From positions 2,817,467 through 2,881,466 of the forward strand of contig NZ_MPNU01000001.1 of the NCBI RefSeq assembly GCF_001896205.1: a stretch of 64,000 nucleotides of DNA, read 5' to 3'. Every line of letters begins with the position of its first letter. The stretch's first letter is position 1. A model generated the notes under the pieces. It was not told where the DNA came from, made no database searches, and saw only the letters and a program-made list of their open reading frames with translations. A program made the translations under genes and the position numbers. This document shows positions 40,627 to 50,801 of this stretch, one piece after another. The stretch comes from Edwardsiella piscicida (GTDB lineage: Bacteria; Pseudomonadota; Gammaproteobacteria; Enterobacterales; Enterobacteriaceae).

Positions 40627-40725
40627 GCATCTTGCCTCTGCCATTCGGCGCCTAAAGTGTGTAGAATAATCGAACATTATTAAGGCAATAGTTCCACATA
40701 ACTCACTAACTAAAACGAGGTTGAT

Positions 40726-41364
40726 GTGTTAGAAAGCTTTGGCGTACTCAATATCTGGACGTATGTCCTGGGTGCGATATTCATCATTCTGGTCCCCGGT
40801 CCCAATACGCTGTTCGTCCTCAAGACCGGGATCACCGGCGGTATCCGTGAAGGGTATAAGGCCGCCAGCGCAGTGCTGATCGGCGATGGAGTCCTGATCT
40901 TCCTGGCCTATTTAGGGATCGCGTCGCTGATCCGCTCCTCCCCGTTTCTGTTTAACCTGATCAAAATGCTCGGGGCACTCTATCTGCTCTATCTGGGGAT
41001 CAAAATCCTCTACTCTGCCCTGCGCCACACCCCGCGTCAGGCCAGCGAGGAGCACGTCGAGGTGAGCCATACCTTCCGTAAGGCGCTGACGCTCAGCCTG
41101 ACCAACCCTAAGTCGATCCTGTTCTATGTCTCCTTCTTCGTGCAGTTTATCGACCTGAACTACGCCCACACCGGGCTCTCGTTTTTGATCCTGGCGACCA
41201 TCCTGGAGTGCATCAGCATCTGCTACATGACGTTTCTGATCTTCTCCGGCGCCGCGCTGGCCCACTTTTTGGGACAGAAACAGCGTCTGGCCCGCCTGGG
41301 GAACTCCATGGTCGGCCTGATGTTCCTTGGCTTCGCCAGCAAACTGGCCACCGCCACCGCCTAA
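40726..41364 (+). CDS. leuE: Leucine efflux protein LeuE, LysE/RhtB family
   Basis: A 212-residue, six-helix exporter closely similar to E. coli LeuE (YeaS). The LVPGPNTLFVLKTGITGG motif after helix 1 and LTNPKSILFYVSFFVQFID in the middle are typical. The frame starts at GTG (40726), since the overlapping ATG one base earlier meets a stop at once; AACGAGG lies upstream. It exports leucine and some analogues. Confidence 0.93.
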   Translation: MLESFGVLNIWTYVLGAIFIILVPGPNTLFVLKTGITGGIREGYKAASAVLIGDGVLIFLAYLGIASLIRSSPFLFNLIKMLGALYLLYLGIKILYSALRHTPRQASEEHVEVSHTFRKALTLSLTNPKSILFYVSFFVQFIDLNYAHTGLSFLILATILECISICYMTFLIFSGAALAHFLGQKQRLARLGNSMVGLMFLGFASKLATATA

Positions 41365-41574
41365 CGACCGCCTCACCGCCGCCCGGCGAAGACCCGATCT
41401 TCGCCGGCCTCCTCCATATTCTCTCCCCATTGCCGCCATTATTACGCCTGGAAACACCTAGCTGGCATTTCTTTACAAAACAACAAGAAGCCTTAGTTTT
41501 TGTATAAGTCTCTCTATTTTTGTTCCGCTACTATGGAGACAGGCACACACAACGCCAGCGATGAGGGACACCCA

Positions 41575-41943
41575 ATGACAACCCAGGGACAGCACCAGCT
41601 GTTGGTCGACGCATTAATTCAGTGGATAGAGCAGAATCTGGACAAGCGTATTCTGATCGACGATATCGCCGAACGGGCGGGTTATTCCAAATGGTATCTG
41701 CAGCGCCTGTTTAAAGAGGTCACCGGCTACAGCCTGGCCGCCTATGTGCGCAAACGCCGCCTGATCCGGGCGGCGGCGGAGCTGCAGCGCAGCAATAAGA
41801 AGATTATGGAGATCACGCTGCAGTACGGCTTTGATAGCCAGCAGACCTTCAGCCGGGCCTTTAAGCGCCGCTACGGCACCTCGCCCGGCAGCTATCGCCA
41901 GCAAACGGACGGCGAGCACCGCGTTGCGCTATCGCTCGCCTAA
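41575..41943 (+). CDS. MarA/SoxS/RamA-type AraC-family activator
   Basis: A 122-residue single-domain AraC protein: two helix-turn-helices, with AERAGYSKWYLQRLFKEVTGYSLAAYVRKRRL and LQYGFDSQQTFSRAFKRRYGTSPGSYR. It is near MarA, SoxS, RamA and Rob in the DNA-contacting residues, so it may bind a marbox and control efflux or stress genes. It lacks an effector domain, so it is probably regulated by its own amount. Exact orthology is unclear. The ATG at 41575 has GAGGG upstream. Confidence 0.85.
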   Translation: MTTQGQHQLLVDALIQWIEQNLDKRILIDDIAERAGYSKWYLQRLFKEVTGYSLAAYVRKRRLIRAAAELQRSNKKIMEITLQYGFDSQQTFSRAFKRRYGTSPGSYRQQTDGEHRVALSLA

Positions 41944-41991
41944 TGTCCGTACGCCCCATCGCGGCGGGCGTCATCGGCCCGCCACCGCGCC

Positions 41992-42498
41992 TTATTTGAT
42001 CTGCGCGTCCATCACCGCCAGCTGGGCCTGCCAGATACGGTATTTCACCTGAACGCCCTGCGGCACATAGACCACCAGCGGCAGCTTGCTGTTGTAGCGC
42101 TGCAGCGCGCTATCGCCTAAGTGAACCGTCACAAACGCCGGATGACGCTGATTATCCGGGCAGGCCATCAGCGTACCCATCGGTCCACTGACCTTATCCA
42201 TCACCAGGTAGTCGTATCCCCACCCCTGCAGGGTCTTGCTCTCTAGCTGCCCCATCAGGCGCTGGCGGTTACAGTCGACCTGCAGCGTTTTACCGATCAA
42301 CAGCTCAACCCGCAGCGCCGCTTCATCGTCGCGCGGCGGCAGATAGATAACCTGACGCGTCATGCCCTGTTCGGCCTGAGGATAGGGTGCCACCTTATCC
42401 AGCGGCTGACGGCTGAGATCCGCCGAGCCGGCCCAGGCGCTCACGGAAGAAGCGGCTAGCATCATGCCCGCCATCATCATAGAGAATGTCTTCATCAT
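41992..42498 (-). CDS. eco: Ecotin, periplasmic serine protease inhibitor
   Basis: A 168-residue secreted protein with a signal peptide ([17 protein letters not shown]). The mature part follows ecotin closely: [64 protein letters not shown]. It dimerises and blocks trypsin-, chymotrypsin- and elastase-type host proteases. The reactive loop reads GTLMACPD, so the P1 position seems to be Leu where E. coli has Met; both cysteines of the loop disulfide are present. The start is either of two adjacent ATGs. Confidence 0.94.
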   Translation of the reverse strand: MMKTFSMMMAGMMLAASSVSAWAGSADLSRQPLDKVAPYPQAEQGMTRQVIYLPPRDDEAALRVELLIGKTLQVDCNRQRLMGQLESKTLQGWGYDYLVMDKVSGPMGTLMACPDNQRHPAFVTVHLGDSALQRYNSKLPLVVYVPQGVQVKYRIWQAQLAVMDAQIK

Positions 42499-42648
42499 CA
42501 AATCCTTATTTATCCTGTGCGCGATGCGCCAAACGGGTAACAGCCTACCACACCGGCATGCGCGCTCCCCATAGGCGCATTCTGACAAACAGGGGCAGCG
42601 CGCGGCGTCGGCCGTGCGACAACGCGCGCGCGCCGCCGCCGTGCCCCG

Positions 42649-42674
42649 AAAAAAAACGGCCCCGCAGGGCCGTT
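42649..42674 (-). terminator. Intrinsic terminator of ybiT
   Basis: Just after the ybiT stop on the minus strand, AACGGCCC and GGGCCGTT form an eight-base-pair stem with a four-base loop, followed by eight T residues. A textbook rho-independent terminator. Confidence 0.93.
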
Positions 42675-42677
42675 CGT

Positions 42678-44273
42678 TTACTCATCGACGCCTTTACTGC
42701 GCAGGTACTCTTCGTAGCCGCCGCCAAAGTCCACCACCTTCTGCGGGGTGATCTCCACGATCCGAGTCGCCAGCGAACTGACAAACTCACGGTCGTGGGA
42801 GACGAAGATCAGCGTTCCCTGATACAGCTCCAGCGCAATATTCAGCGCCTCGATCGACTCCATGTCCATATGGTTGGTCGGCTCATCCATCACCAGGACG
42901 TTGGGGCGGCGCATCATCAGCTTACCGAACAGCAGACGCCCCTTCTCACCGCCGGAGAGCACCTTAACCGACTTTTTGATGTCCTCTTGGCTAAACAGCA
43001 GACGACCGAGGAACCCTCGCACGGCCTGCTCGTCATCGCCCTGTTGGCGCCACTGGCTCATCCAGTCGAACAGGGTCATATCCTGTTCAAACTCATACTC
43101 GTGATCCTGCGCGTAGTAGCCTATCTGGGCGTTTTCAGCCCACTTGACGCCGCCGGCGTCCGGTGTCAGATCGCCAACCAGGGTTTTCAGCAGGGTGGAT
43201 TTACCGACGCCGTTGGTCCCCAGCACCGCCAGCTTCTCGCCGGCCTCCAGCAGCAGCTTCACCCCGCTGAACAGCGGGCCGTTATCGAAGCCTTTGCTCA
43301 GGTCCGTCAGCTCCAGCGCGTTGCGGAACAGCTTTTTCTCCTGCTCGAAGCGGATGAACGGGTTCTGACGGCTAGAGGCCTTCACATCGTCCAGCTTGAT
43401 CTTATCGATCTGACGGGCGCGCGAGGTAGCCTGACGCGACTTAGAGGCGTTGGCGCTAAAGCGACTGACGAACGACTGCAGCTCTGCGATCTGCGCCTTT
43501 TTCTTGGCGTTGTCCGCCAGCAGGCGCTCGCGGGCCTGGGTGGCCGCCGTCATATAGTCATCATAGTTGCCCGGGTAAATGCGCAGCTCGCCGTAGTCCA
43601 GATCGGCCATATGGGTGCACACCATATTCAGAAAATGGCGGTCATGGGAGATGATGATCATGGTACTGTTGCGCTCGTTCAGCACCGTCTCCAGCCAGCG
43701 GATAGTATCGATATCCAGGTTGTTGGTCGGTTCGTCGAGCAGCAGGATATCCGGATCGGAAAACAGCGCCTGCGCCAGCAGCACGCGCAGCTTCCAGCCC
43801 GGCGCCACTTCGCTCATGGTGCCATAGTGCTGTTCGACCGGGATGCCGACGCCCAACAGCAGTTCACCGGCGCGGGCCTCGGCGCTGTAGCCGTCCATTT
43901 CACCGTAGGCGACCTCCAGATCGGCGACGCGGTATCCCTCCTCTTCGCTCATCTCCGCCAGCGCGTAGATACGATCGCGCTCCTCTTTCACCGCCCACAG
44001 CTCCTGGTGCCCCATGATGACCGTATCGATCACGCTGTATTTTTCAAAGGCGAACTGATCCTGACGCAGCTTACCCAGACGCTCATTCGGATCCAGCGCG
44101 ACGTTCCCGGCCGTCGGCTGCAGATCGCCGCCGAGGATCTTCATCAGCGTAGACTTTCCGCAGCCGTTGGCGCCGATCAGACCGTAGCGGTTTCCACCGC
44201 CAAATTTGACAGAAATATTCTCAAACAGCGGCTTACTGCCAAACTGCATGGTGATGTTGTTACTTATCAGCAC
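42678..44273 (-). CDS. ybiT: ABC-F family ATPase YbiT
   Basis: A 531-residue soluble tandem ATP-binding protein without membrane segments. The two Walker A motifs are GANGCGKST and GTNGVGKST; the Walker B regions are LDEPTNNLD and MDEPTNHMD; between them lies the charged linker (about residues 240-310) that reaches toward the ribosomal P-site in ABC-F proteins. YbiT is one of four ABC-F proteins of E. coli and helps translation under certain conditions. It has its own terminator. Confidence 0.95.
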   Translation of the reverse strand: MLISNNITMQFGSKPLFENISVKFGGGNRYGLIGANGCGKSTLMKILGGDLQPTAGNVALDPNERLGKLRQDQFAFEKYSVIDTVIMGHQELWAVKEERDRIYALAEMSEEEGYRVADLEVAYGEMDGYSAEARAGELLLGVGIPVEQHYGTMSEVAPGWKLRVLLAQALFSDPDILLLDEPTNNLDIDTIRWLETVLNERNSTMIIISHDRHFLNMVCTHMADLDYGELRIYPGNYDDYMTAATQARERLLADNAKKKAQIAELQSFVSRFSANASKSRQATSRARQIDKIKLDDVKASSRQNPFIRFEQEKKLFRNALELTDLSKGFDNGPLFSGVKLLLEAGEKLAVLGTNGVGKSTLLKTLVGDLTPDAGGVKWAENAQIGYYAQDHEYEFEQDMTLFDWMSQWRQQGDDEQAVRGFLGRLLFSQEDIKKSVKVLSGGEKGRLLFGKLMMRRPNVLVMDEPTNHMDMESIEALNIALELYQGTLIFVSHDREFVSSLATRIVEITPQKVVDFGGGYEEYLRSKGVDE

Positions 44274-44870
44274 AGCGCAATCTCAATAGGTTAACGTGAT
44301 TTTGTTCACATTATGCCACAAACGCAGCACAAATGTCGTCCACTGCGCGGCGCGATGGCGCACCACCCCCGCCGCGCTCGCGGGAGACCCGCGTCCCGCC
44401 GGCGTCCACGACATATTTCGTGTGCGACCAATAAGCGATCGGACAAAATAAAAAAGATTATTCTCTGCGACAGCGCCAATAGCGTCGCACTCAATTAATA
44501 ATTAGCATATATTTACGGGGCAGCTCATTAATACTTTCTATTTAGAATAAAAAGAAAATAAAATTTATTACACTGACGGCAAAACATTAATCACTCCGCG
44601 CAAATAGTAACCCGCGGGCTTTATATTTAATCACCACACCAAAATAAATATACAGATATATCTGCATAGCTATTCAAAGGGATATATGATAATTAATTTG
44701 CGTTATGGCAAGATGAAAGTTTTTCTTTTATCTAAAGTATCGAATAAAAAAATAAATCGGCGTTTATCCGTATTCACTTTCCGTATTTTGCTGATGGGCC
44801 ATGCCCTTTTCACGCATGACGAAAAGCGCATCGACCACCGGCGCGCGACGCGCCCCGGACGGAGCCGCCT
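44274..44870. other. AT-rich intergenic region between ybiT and lysR gene
   Basis: No gene is recognised in these 597 bases. The right part is very AT-rich. A 12-base palindrome CAGATATATCTG at 44653-44664 and the close LysR start suggest an operator region; the rest shows nothing I can name. Confidence 0.4.
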
Positions 44871-45773
44871 ATGCGTATAAATCTGGAGGTGCTGCTGATC
44901 CTCGATGCGCTTGATCGACACGGCAGCTTCGCGGCGGCCGCCCAGTCGCTGTATAAAACCCCCGCCGCCCTGAGCTACATGGTACAAAAGCTGGAAAGTA
45001 ACCTGAATCTACAGCTGCTCGACCGCAGCGGCCACCGCGCGCGCTTTACCCGCGCCGGGCGCATCATTCTGGAAAAGGGGCGCCGCCTGCTGAACGAGGC
45101 GCAGGAGCTAGAGCGCCAGGCGACGCTGCTGGAGTCGGGCTGGGAGATGGAGATGTTCATGGCGCTGGAGGGCTATATCCTGCCGCACACCCTGCACCCG
45201 GTGATCGATGCCTTCATTCAGGCACACCGTCATACCCGCCTGCACCTGATGCCCCATGCGCCGACGCAGAGCGGAGCAGGCGGCGAGCGCGGCGCCATGG
45301 CCGATATCATCATTGGCACGGCCCCCCAGCTGCCGGAAAACGGCGGCTACACCTATCAGAGCCTGGGCTATATCGATACCCTGCTGGCGGTGGCACCCGA
45401 CCATCCCCTGAACCGCTGCGCGCACCCGCTGACGCCGCAGCAGCTCGGCGAGCAGCGAACCATCGTGATGGGCGACAGGCTCACCGTCAGCCCCGCCGCC
45501 GTGGGGCAGGAGACGCCGCAGCATATCGTGGTCTATGACGCGGCATACCAAATCAGCCTCTTGCTTAGCGGCGCGGGGGCCGGCTACCTGCCGCGACACG
45601 CCGCGCGCCCCTACCTGACGCAGCGGCGCCTCTGCGCGCCGCCCCTGGCGTTTACCCCCCCGCGCGAGGTGGCCTACGTCGGCTGGCGCCACGCCAAGGC
45701 CGGACGCGCCGTGCAGTGGTGGCGAGAACGCCTGCTGAATGGCGACCTTCATCCCACGTTGTTTGGCGATTAA
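44871..45773 (+). CDS. LysR-family transcriptional regulator
   Basis: A 300-residue LysR protein. The N-terminal helix-turn-helix (LILDALDRHGSFAAAAQSLYKTPAALSYMVQKLESNLN) is close to the YhaJ/AllS type group, and the rest is a short effector domain. The ATG has GGAG seven bases upstream. It stands alone with long AT-rich DNA in front; target and effector are unknown. Confidence 0.85.
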   Translation: MRINLEVLLILDALDRHGSFAAAAQSLYKTPAALSYMVQKLESNLNLQLLDRSGHRARFTRAGRIILEKGRRLLNEAQELERQATLLESGWEMEMFMALEGYILPHTLHPVIDAFIQAHRHTRLHLMPHAPTQSGAGGERGAMADIIIGTAPQLPENGGYTYQSLGYIDTLLAVAPDHPLNRCAHPLTPQQLGEQRTIVMGDRLTVSPAAVGQETPQHIVVYDAAYQISLLLSGAGAGYLPRHAARPYLTQRRLCAPPLAFTPPREVAYVGWRHAKAGRAVQWWRERLLNGDLHPTLFGD

Positions 45774-45982
45774 TGGCGTCCGTTTTATCCTACCGCAGAA
45801 CGGTCAATGCGACTCGTTCTGCGCTGGGATCGCCACGTTATCCTTACACGCCACATTTAATTAATTAGCTAAACCATTAAAGTTTTTACACTATCAACCG
45901 ACAGTAATAGCACACCTTTTTCCGGCCTCGGTACCTCTGCGCGCCGGACATTGACTCCATTACTGCTCACGACAGGTTAGAT

Positions 45983-47650
45983 ATGTTTGAACGATTGAAA
46001 ATTTCACGGGGACTGATGGCCGTTCTGGCCCTGTTCTGCGGCCTGCAGATCTTTTCCGGCATCTGGAGTCTGCGCGATGCCTCCAGCACCGACACCCGCC
46101 TCGATCAAATCTCCAGCGGCTTCAACCAAATTATGGCGATGGACCGCGCCTATGCCTCCATTACCCAGATCCGCGAAGAGATCATGAAGGATGCCCTGGC
46201 GCTGAGCGCCCACAGCGATGAGGGCAACGCCCGCGTCTCCCTCGGCAACCTGCTGCAGAAGCTCGGCAACGTCGATAAAGAGATGGAGAACTTCTACAGC
46301 CTCTCCCTCAGCAGCGGCCACGATAACGGCCGCGCCGAAAAAGTACGCGGTCTGTATGGCAAAGCGCGCGCCGATCTGGTCTCGATGATCGAATGCCTGC
46401 AGAGCAACGATATCGCCGGCTTTCAGAGCGTGCTGAAAAACCACTCCAGCAGCGGCTTTATGTCCTCTCTGGATGAGGCCTCCGACTACGTCGCCAACCA
46501 GATCATCAGCCCGGCCTCCCAGGCAGCGGCGGCCAACTACCGCCAGATGATCCCGCTGACCATCGGCTTTATGATCCTGTTCCTGGCGATGACCGCCCTG
46601 GTGCTGTACTGGGTGCGTAACCACATCATCGCCCGTATCCAGCAGGTGATCGCCTATCAGGCCGAGATTGCCCACGGCAACCTGGCCATCGATATTCAGG
46701 CGCGCGGCGATAACGAAGTCAGCCAGCTGATGCAGGGGCTGCGCCATATGCGCGACGAGCTGGCCCACATGGTCGGCGCGGTACGCGCCGGCACCCAGAA
46801 TATCTTTACCGGCGTGCAGGAGATTGCCGCCGGCAACAACGACCTCTCCAGCCGTACCGAGGAGCAGGCCAGCTCGCTGGAGGAGACCGCCTCCAGCATG
46901 GAGCAGATCTCCAGCACGGTGAAAAACAACGCCGACAGCGCCCGCGAGGCCACCGACCTGGTGCAGAAGGCCTCAACCATCGCCGTCAACGGTGGAAAGA
47001 TCACCCGTCAGATGGTCAGCACCATGACCGAAATTGCCGAAAGTTCACGTAAAATTGGCGATATTACCGGCGTAATCGACGGCATCGCCTTCCAGACCAA
47101 CATCCTGGCACTGAACGCCGCGGTCGAAGCCGCCCGCGCCGGTGAGCAGGGACGCGGCTTCGCCGTCGTCGCCGGCGAAGTGCGCAACCTGGCGCAGCGC
47201 AGCGCGCAGGCCGCCAAAGAGATCAAGGGGCTGATCGACACCTCGGTAACCCGAGTCGATCAGGGCAATCAGCTGGTGGAAAACGTCAGCCATGCGATGG
47301 AAGAGATCGTCACCTCCGTGAACCACATCTCCGACACCATGCAGGAGATCTCCTCTGCCTCCGAAGAGCAGAGCCGCGGCATTGCCCAGATAGCACTGGC
47401 GATCAATGAGATGGATAAGGTAACCCAGCAGAACGCCGCCCTGGTGGAGCAGTCCGCCGCCGCCGCCGGCGCGCTGGAGGATCAGGCCGACCGCCTGAAC
47501 CAGACCGTTTCCCAGTTCCGCACCAACGACCAGGAAGAGAAGGCGCCGGTCAGTGCCAAGCCCGTCGCCGCACCGGCGACGCCGGCGCCGTCCGCCAAGG
47601 CGGCCGCGGCCTCCCGCAGCGACGACGACGCCAACTGGGATCAGTTCTAA
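45983..47650 (+). CDS. Methyl-accepting chemotaxis protein
   Basis: A 555-residue receptor: membrane helix 1 (about residues 10-28), periplasmic four-helix-bundle sensor (30-190), membrane helix 2 (about 192-214), HAMP, and a cytoplasmic signalling bundle with the hairpin tip [37 protein letters not shown]. The C-terminus DDDANWDQF ends in an NWxxF-type pentapeptide, the docking site for CheR/CheB seen in Tar and Tsr. It should therefore be a high-abundance, self-methylating receptor. Ligand unknown. Confidence 0.94.
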   Translation: MFERLKISRGLMAVLALFCGLQIFSGIWSLRDASSTDTRLDQISSGFNQIMAMDRAYASITQIREEIMKDALALSAHSDEGNARVSLGNLLQKLGNVDKEMENFYSLSLSSGHDNGRAEKVRGLYGKARADLVSMIECLQSNDIAGFQSVLKNHSSSGFMSSLDEASDYVANQIISPASQAAAANYRQMIPLTIGFMILFLAMTALVLYWVRNHIIARIQQVIAYQAEIAHGNLAIDIQARGDNEVSQLMQGLRHMRDELAHMVGAVRAGTQNIFTGVQEIAAGNNDLSSRTEEQASSLEETASSMEQISSTVKNNADSAREATDLVQKASTIAVNGGKITRQMVSTMTEIAESSRKIGDITGVIDGIAFQTNILALNAAVEAARAGEQGRGFAVVAGEVRNLAQRSAQAAKEIKGLIDTSVTRVDQGNQLVENVSHAMEEIVTSVNHISDTMQEISSASEEQSRGIAQIALAINEMDKVTQQNAALVEQSAAAAGALEDQADRLNQTVSQFRTNDQEEKAPVSAKPVAAPATPAPSAKAAAASRSDDDANWDQF

Positions 47651-47669
47651 TCCTTGAGACGATCGGCAG

Positions 47670-47693
47670 GGAGCGGCGCCTGGGCGCCGCTCC
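47670..47693 (+). terminator. Hairpin after the chemotaxis receptor gene
   Basis: GGAGCGGCGC and GCGCCGCTCC form a ten-base-pair stem with a CTGG loop 20 bases after the stop, followed by a pyrimidine-rich CTCTCACTCCTCTCC stretch. Probably the transcription end, though a true T-run is lacking. Confidence 0.65.
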
Positions 47694-47834
47694 TCTCACT
47701 CCTCTCCCCGCCTTGCCCAGCGGCAAAACCGGCGTCCGCTCGCACAATTAACGCCGCACCGGCAATCGCCGAGTGATCGCAGCGCCGCTTTGCCCTACCA
47801 TAGACGCCATCCTTTTTCTCGACGAGATAAGCGT

Positions 47835-48182
47835 ATGGCTATCATTCCCAAAAACTATGCCCGATTGGAAAGCGGCTACCGCGAACAGGCCCTGAAGCTG
47901 TTTCCCTGGGTCTGCGGACGCTGCGCCCGCGAATTTGTCTACTCCAACCTGCGTGAGCTAACGGTGCACCACCTCGATCACGACCACACCAACAACCCCG
48001 CCGACGGCAGCAACTGGGAGCTCCTGTGCCTCTATTGCCACGATCATGAGCACGAAAAATACACGGAGGCCGACGCATTTGGCACCCGCGTAGTCGCCGG
48101 TGAAGATGCGCAGCAAGAGGTGGGCGTAGCGACCTACAACCCGTTTGCCGACCTGAAAAGCCGCCTAAACGGGAAAAAATAG
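47835..48182 (+). CDS. yajD: HNH nuclease family protein YajD
   Basis: A 115-residue protein with a complete HNH/zinc motif: CGRCAREF, the catalytic HHLDHDH and the LLCLYCHDHEH end. It matches YajD of E. coli almost throughout. HNH folds cut nucleic acid, but a role for YajD is not established. The start at 47835 follows a short GAGAT-type ribosome-binding site; an upstream in-frame ATG at 47790 adds non-conserved sequence. Confidence 0.92.
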   Translation: MAIIPKNYARLESGYREQALKLFPWVCGRCAREFVYSNLRELTVHHLDHDHTNNPADGSNWELLCLYCHDHEHEKYTEADAFGTRVVAGEDAQQEVGVATYNPFADLKSRLNGKK

Positions 48183-48188
48183 TCCCAG

Positions 48189-48216
48189 CCGGGGTGACGC
48201 CGCCGCGTAACCCCGG
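48189..48216. terminator. Hairpin between convergent yajD and kdgM-type genes
   Basis: CCGGGGT (48189-48195) pairs with ACCCCGG (48210-48216) just after yajD and just before the end of the porin gene. Without a T-run, but placed as a shared terminator. Confidence 0.55.
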
Positions 48217-48232
48217 TGAGCGCGGGTGCGGA

Positions 48233-48943
48233 TTACCAGGTATATTTTAGACCGATACGATAGCGTCCCTGGCGCCGATCGCTGTCGCGGCTCTCCTTGA
48301 TATCGCCGATTTCGATAAAGGGGCGCCAGTTGGCATCAATGGCGTATACCACCCTAAAGTTATTCGCATAGTCCCACTTTTTACCGTTATACAGCGGCTG
48401 GCCGTTGGCGGACATCTCACGCATCAGATCCAGCTGATACTGAAAGTTCCACTGCCCCCACTTATAGCCAATAAACGTATCAAACTCCTGGATCTTTGAA
48501 TGGTAAGGCTGTTGGTCTACCCCCTTCATCGAGTAGTCCCATAGCTTCCACTTATAGCGCCCATTGATATAGAAACCATTATCAAAGGTGTAGTTCAGGC
48601 GCACAAACGGAATGAATACCAGCCCCTCAGAGGTAAAGTCAAAGGAGTTACCTGCCAGCAGCAGGGTATTTTTATTCAGATCGGTATAATAAAAAACATT
48701 TAGCTCAGAGCCATTCAGGTACATCTGATCATAGGCTTTATCATCGTGGTTACCATAGCGGGCATCAAACTCGAAGCCGATATGATTGCCGGTATCTAAA
48801 AATACCTTAAACCTATCGCTATGTTTTTTTACGCCCTCACGATACTCATGACGGTATTCAACGCTGGTTTTATAATTATTGGCCCATGACGGAGAGGCAG
48901 AAAACAAGCATGGGAGTGCGGCCAAGTAAATTAACTTGTTCAT
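48233..48943 (-). CDS. KdgM-family anionic oligosaccharide porin
   Basis: A 236-residue outer-membrane protein with a signal peptide (MNKLIYLAALPCLFSASPSWA). The mature part starts with the YKTSVEYRHEYREG strand and alternates as twelve-stranded barrels do, with FEFDARYG, GFYINGRYKWKLWDY and a terminal RIGLKYTW. Members such as KdgM and NanC pass negatively charged oligosaccharides (oligogalacturonates, sialic acid). A row of CTTTC motifs upstream resembles the AgaR sites of the adjacent locus, so it may bring in sulfated or uronate-containing oligosaccharides. Confidence 0.9.
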   Translation of the reverse strand: MNKLIYLAALPCLFSASPSWANNYKTSVEYRHEYREGVKKHSDRFKVFLDTGNHIGFEFDARYGNHDDKAYDQMYLNGSELNVFYYTDLNKNTLLLAGNSFDFTSEGLVFIPFVRLNYTFDNGFYINGRYKWKLWDYSMKGVDQQPYHSKIQEFDTFIGYKWGQWNFQYQLDLMREMSANGQPLYNGKKWDYANNFRVVYAIDANWRPFIEIGDIKESRDSDRRQGRYRIGLKYTW

Positions 48944-49140
48944 CGTATCCTTAACTCTTTTCAATATTAATTATTGACTGATGGGTAACCCGCGCGTTGC
49001 CGTTATGATGCCCGAGCCATAGCGCATTGACGCCGCGCAGCGCCGACGCCAGAGCGATCGAAGCCGCCGTTGGCGTAGGGATATACTACGCGCGCTAAAG
49101 TTTCATTTTATTACGCACGATCACAAAATCACACCAAATA

Positions 49141-49169
49141 GAAAGCAAGCGAAAGAAATAGAAAGAAAG
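49141..49169 (-). promoter_or_regulatory. AgaR-like CTTTC array upstream of the porin gene
   Basis: On the minus strand CTTTC ends successive ten-base units at 49165-49161, 49155-49151 and 49145-49141, with one more at 49169-49165. The exact ten-base step puts all on one face of the helix. The CTTTC-N5-CTTTC form is the same as upstream of agaR. Confidence 0.6.
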
Positions 49170-49183
49170 GATAGTGCCATAAT

Positions 49184-49216
49184 AAAAAAAACGGTATCCC
49201 CCGTAGGCGATACCGT
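49184..49216 (-). terminator. Intrinsic terminator after the DJ-1/PfpI gene
   Basis: ACGGTATC and GATACCGT form an eight-base-pair stem; on the minus strand it is followed by about eight T residues. It closes the unit running from the sulfatase maturase through the DJ-1-like gene and separates it from the porin gene. Confidence 0.88.
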
Positions 49217-49251
49217 CGCAGTAAAATAACCCCAAAACTTTCGGCAATCGA

Positions 49252-49833
49252 TCAATATCCCGTTAACGGCCAGCGCCGAAAATAGATATGGCTGGCCTGA
49301 GCATCTACCTTGGCAACATTATCCGCCAATAAATGGCGAGCGACGGTAAAGGCAAACTCAAAACTGACGCCCAGTCCCTTGGCCGAGATAAAGCGGCCAT
49401 CGACCACCACATCCCTGTCCACATACTCGCCGTCGGCAAAACGCTCGGCCAGCTTGTCTCCGGTGCTGTAGCGCCGTCCCTCGAGCAGGCCATGGGCGGC
49501 TAACACCTTGGCGCCAGAGGAGCACAGCGCGCAGATATATTTATCTGCCGCAATGTGGCGGCGTAAAAATGCGACCACGCTGGCGCTGGCGTTCAGGCGG
49601 TCGGTGCCCTGAGGCCCGCCCGGCATCATCACCGCGTCGTACAGCGTCTCCAGGCGATCGGCTAGCAGCGCATCGGCCCGGATAGGGGTCTCAAAATAGC
49701 TGTTCAGCGCCAGGCTCTCCTCGCAGGAGAGGATCTCCACCTGAATATCCAGGCGACGCATGATGTCGATAAACACCACCGCCTCACCCTCTTCAAACCC
49801 GTGCGCCAACAGGACGGCAACCCGTTTCGTCAT
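49252..49833 (-). CDS. DJ-1/PfpI family protein
   Basis: A 193-residue DJ-1 superfamily protein. The opening VAVLLAHGFEEGEAV carries the conserved Glu; the nucleophile elbow is ICALCSSGAKVLAAHGLL with Cys near residue 105. Length and motifs are close to YajL-type proteins, which act on glyoxal adducts or as chaperones, but the specific role is unknown. It ends the kbaY-containing transcription unit, so it may deal with reactive triose or carbonyl by-products of the aldolase pathway; that is an inference. Confidence 0.85.
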   Translation of the reverse strand: MTKRVAVLLAHGFEEGEAVVFIDIMRRLDIQVEILSCEESLALNSYFETPIRADALLADRLETLYDAVMMPGGPQGTDRLNASASVVAFLRRHIAADKYICALCSSGAKVLAAHGLLEGRRYSTGDKLAERFADGEYVDRDVVVDGRFISAKGLGVSFEFAFTVARHLLADNVAKVDAQASHIYFRRWPLTGY

Positions 49834-49847
49834 GCTCAGTGCTCTCC

Positions 49848-50720
<873 letters not shown>

Positions 50721-50756
50721 TCATCTGCTTTCATTTAATCATTAAAACAAAATAAA

Positions 50757-50771
50757 GAAAACATTCAAAAG
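50757..50771 (-). promoter_or_regulatory. Weak AgaR-like motif upstream of kbaY
   Basis: The minus strand reads CTTTT-GAATG-TTTTC, the YTTTY-N5-YTTTC pattern seen more clearly at agaR, the porin and the maturase genes. It lies about 55 bases upstream of kbaY in AT-rich DNA, so kbaY may have its own promoter. Confidence 0.35.
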
Positions 50772-50801
50772 ACAATAAAAGTGTGACATTGACCGGCGAA
50801 A

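Noticed and set aside
42486-44294. 602-codon open frame antisense to ybiT
   Set aside because: It covers exactly the ybiT gene, which has clear ABC-F motifs and its own terminator; the antisense product is Gln/His/Leu-rich without domains.
49095-49110. KdgR box upstream of the KdgM-type porin
   Set aside because: Only one half (GTTTCATTTT) fits; the other half of the expected palindrome is absent, so it is not listed as a site.
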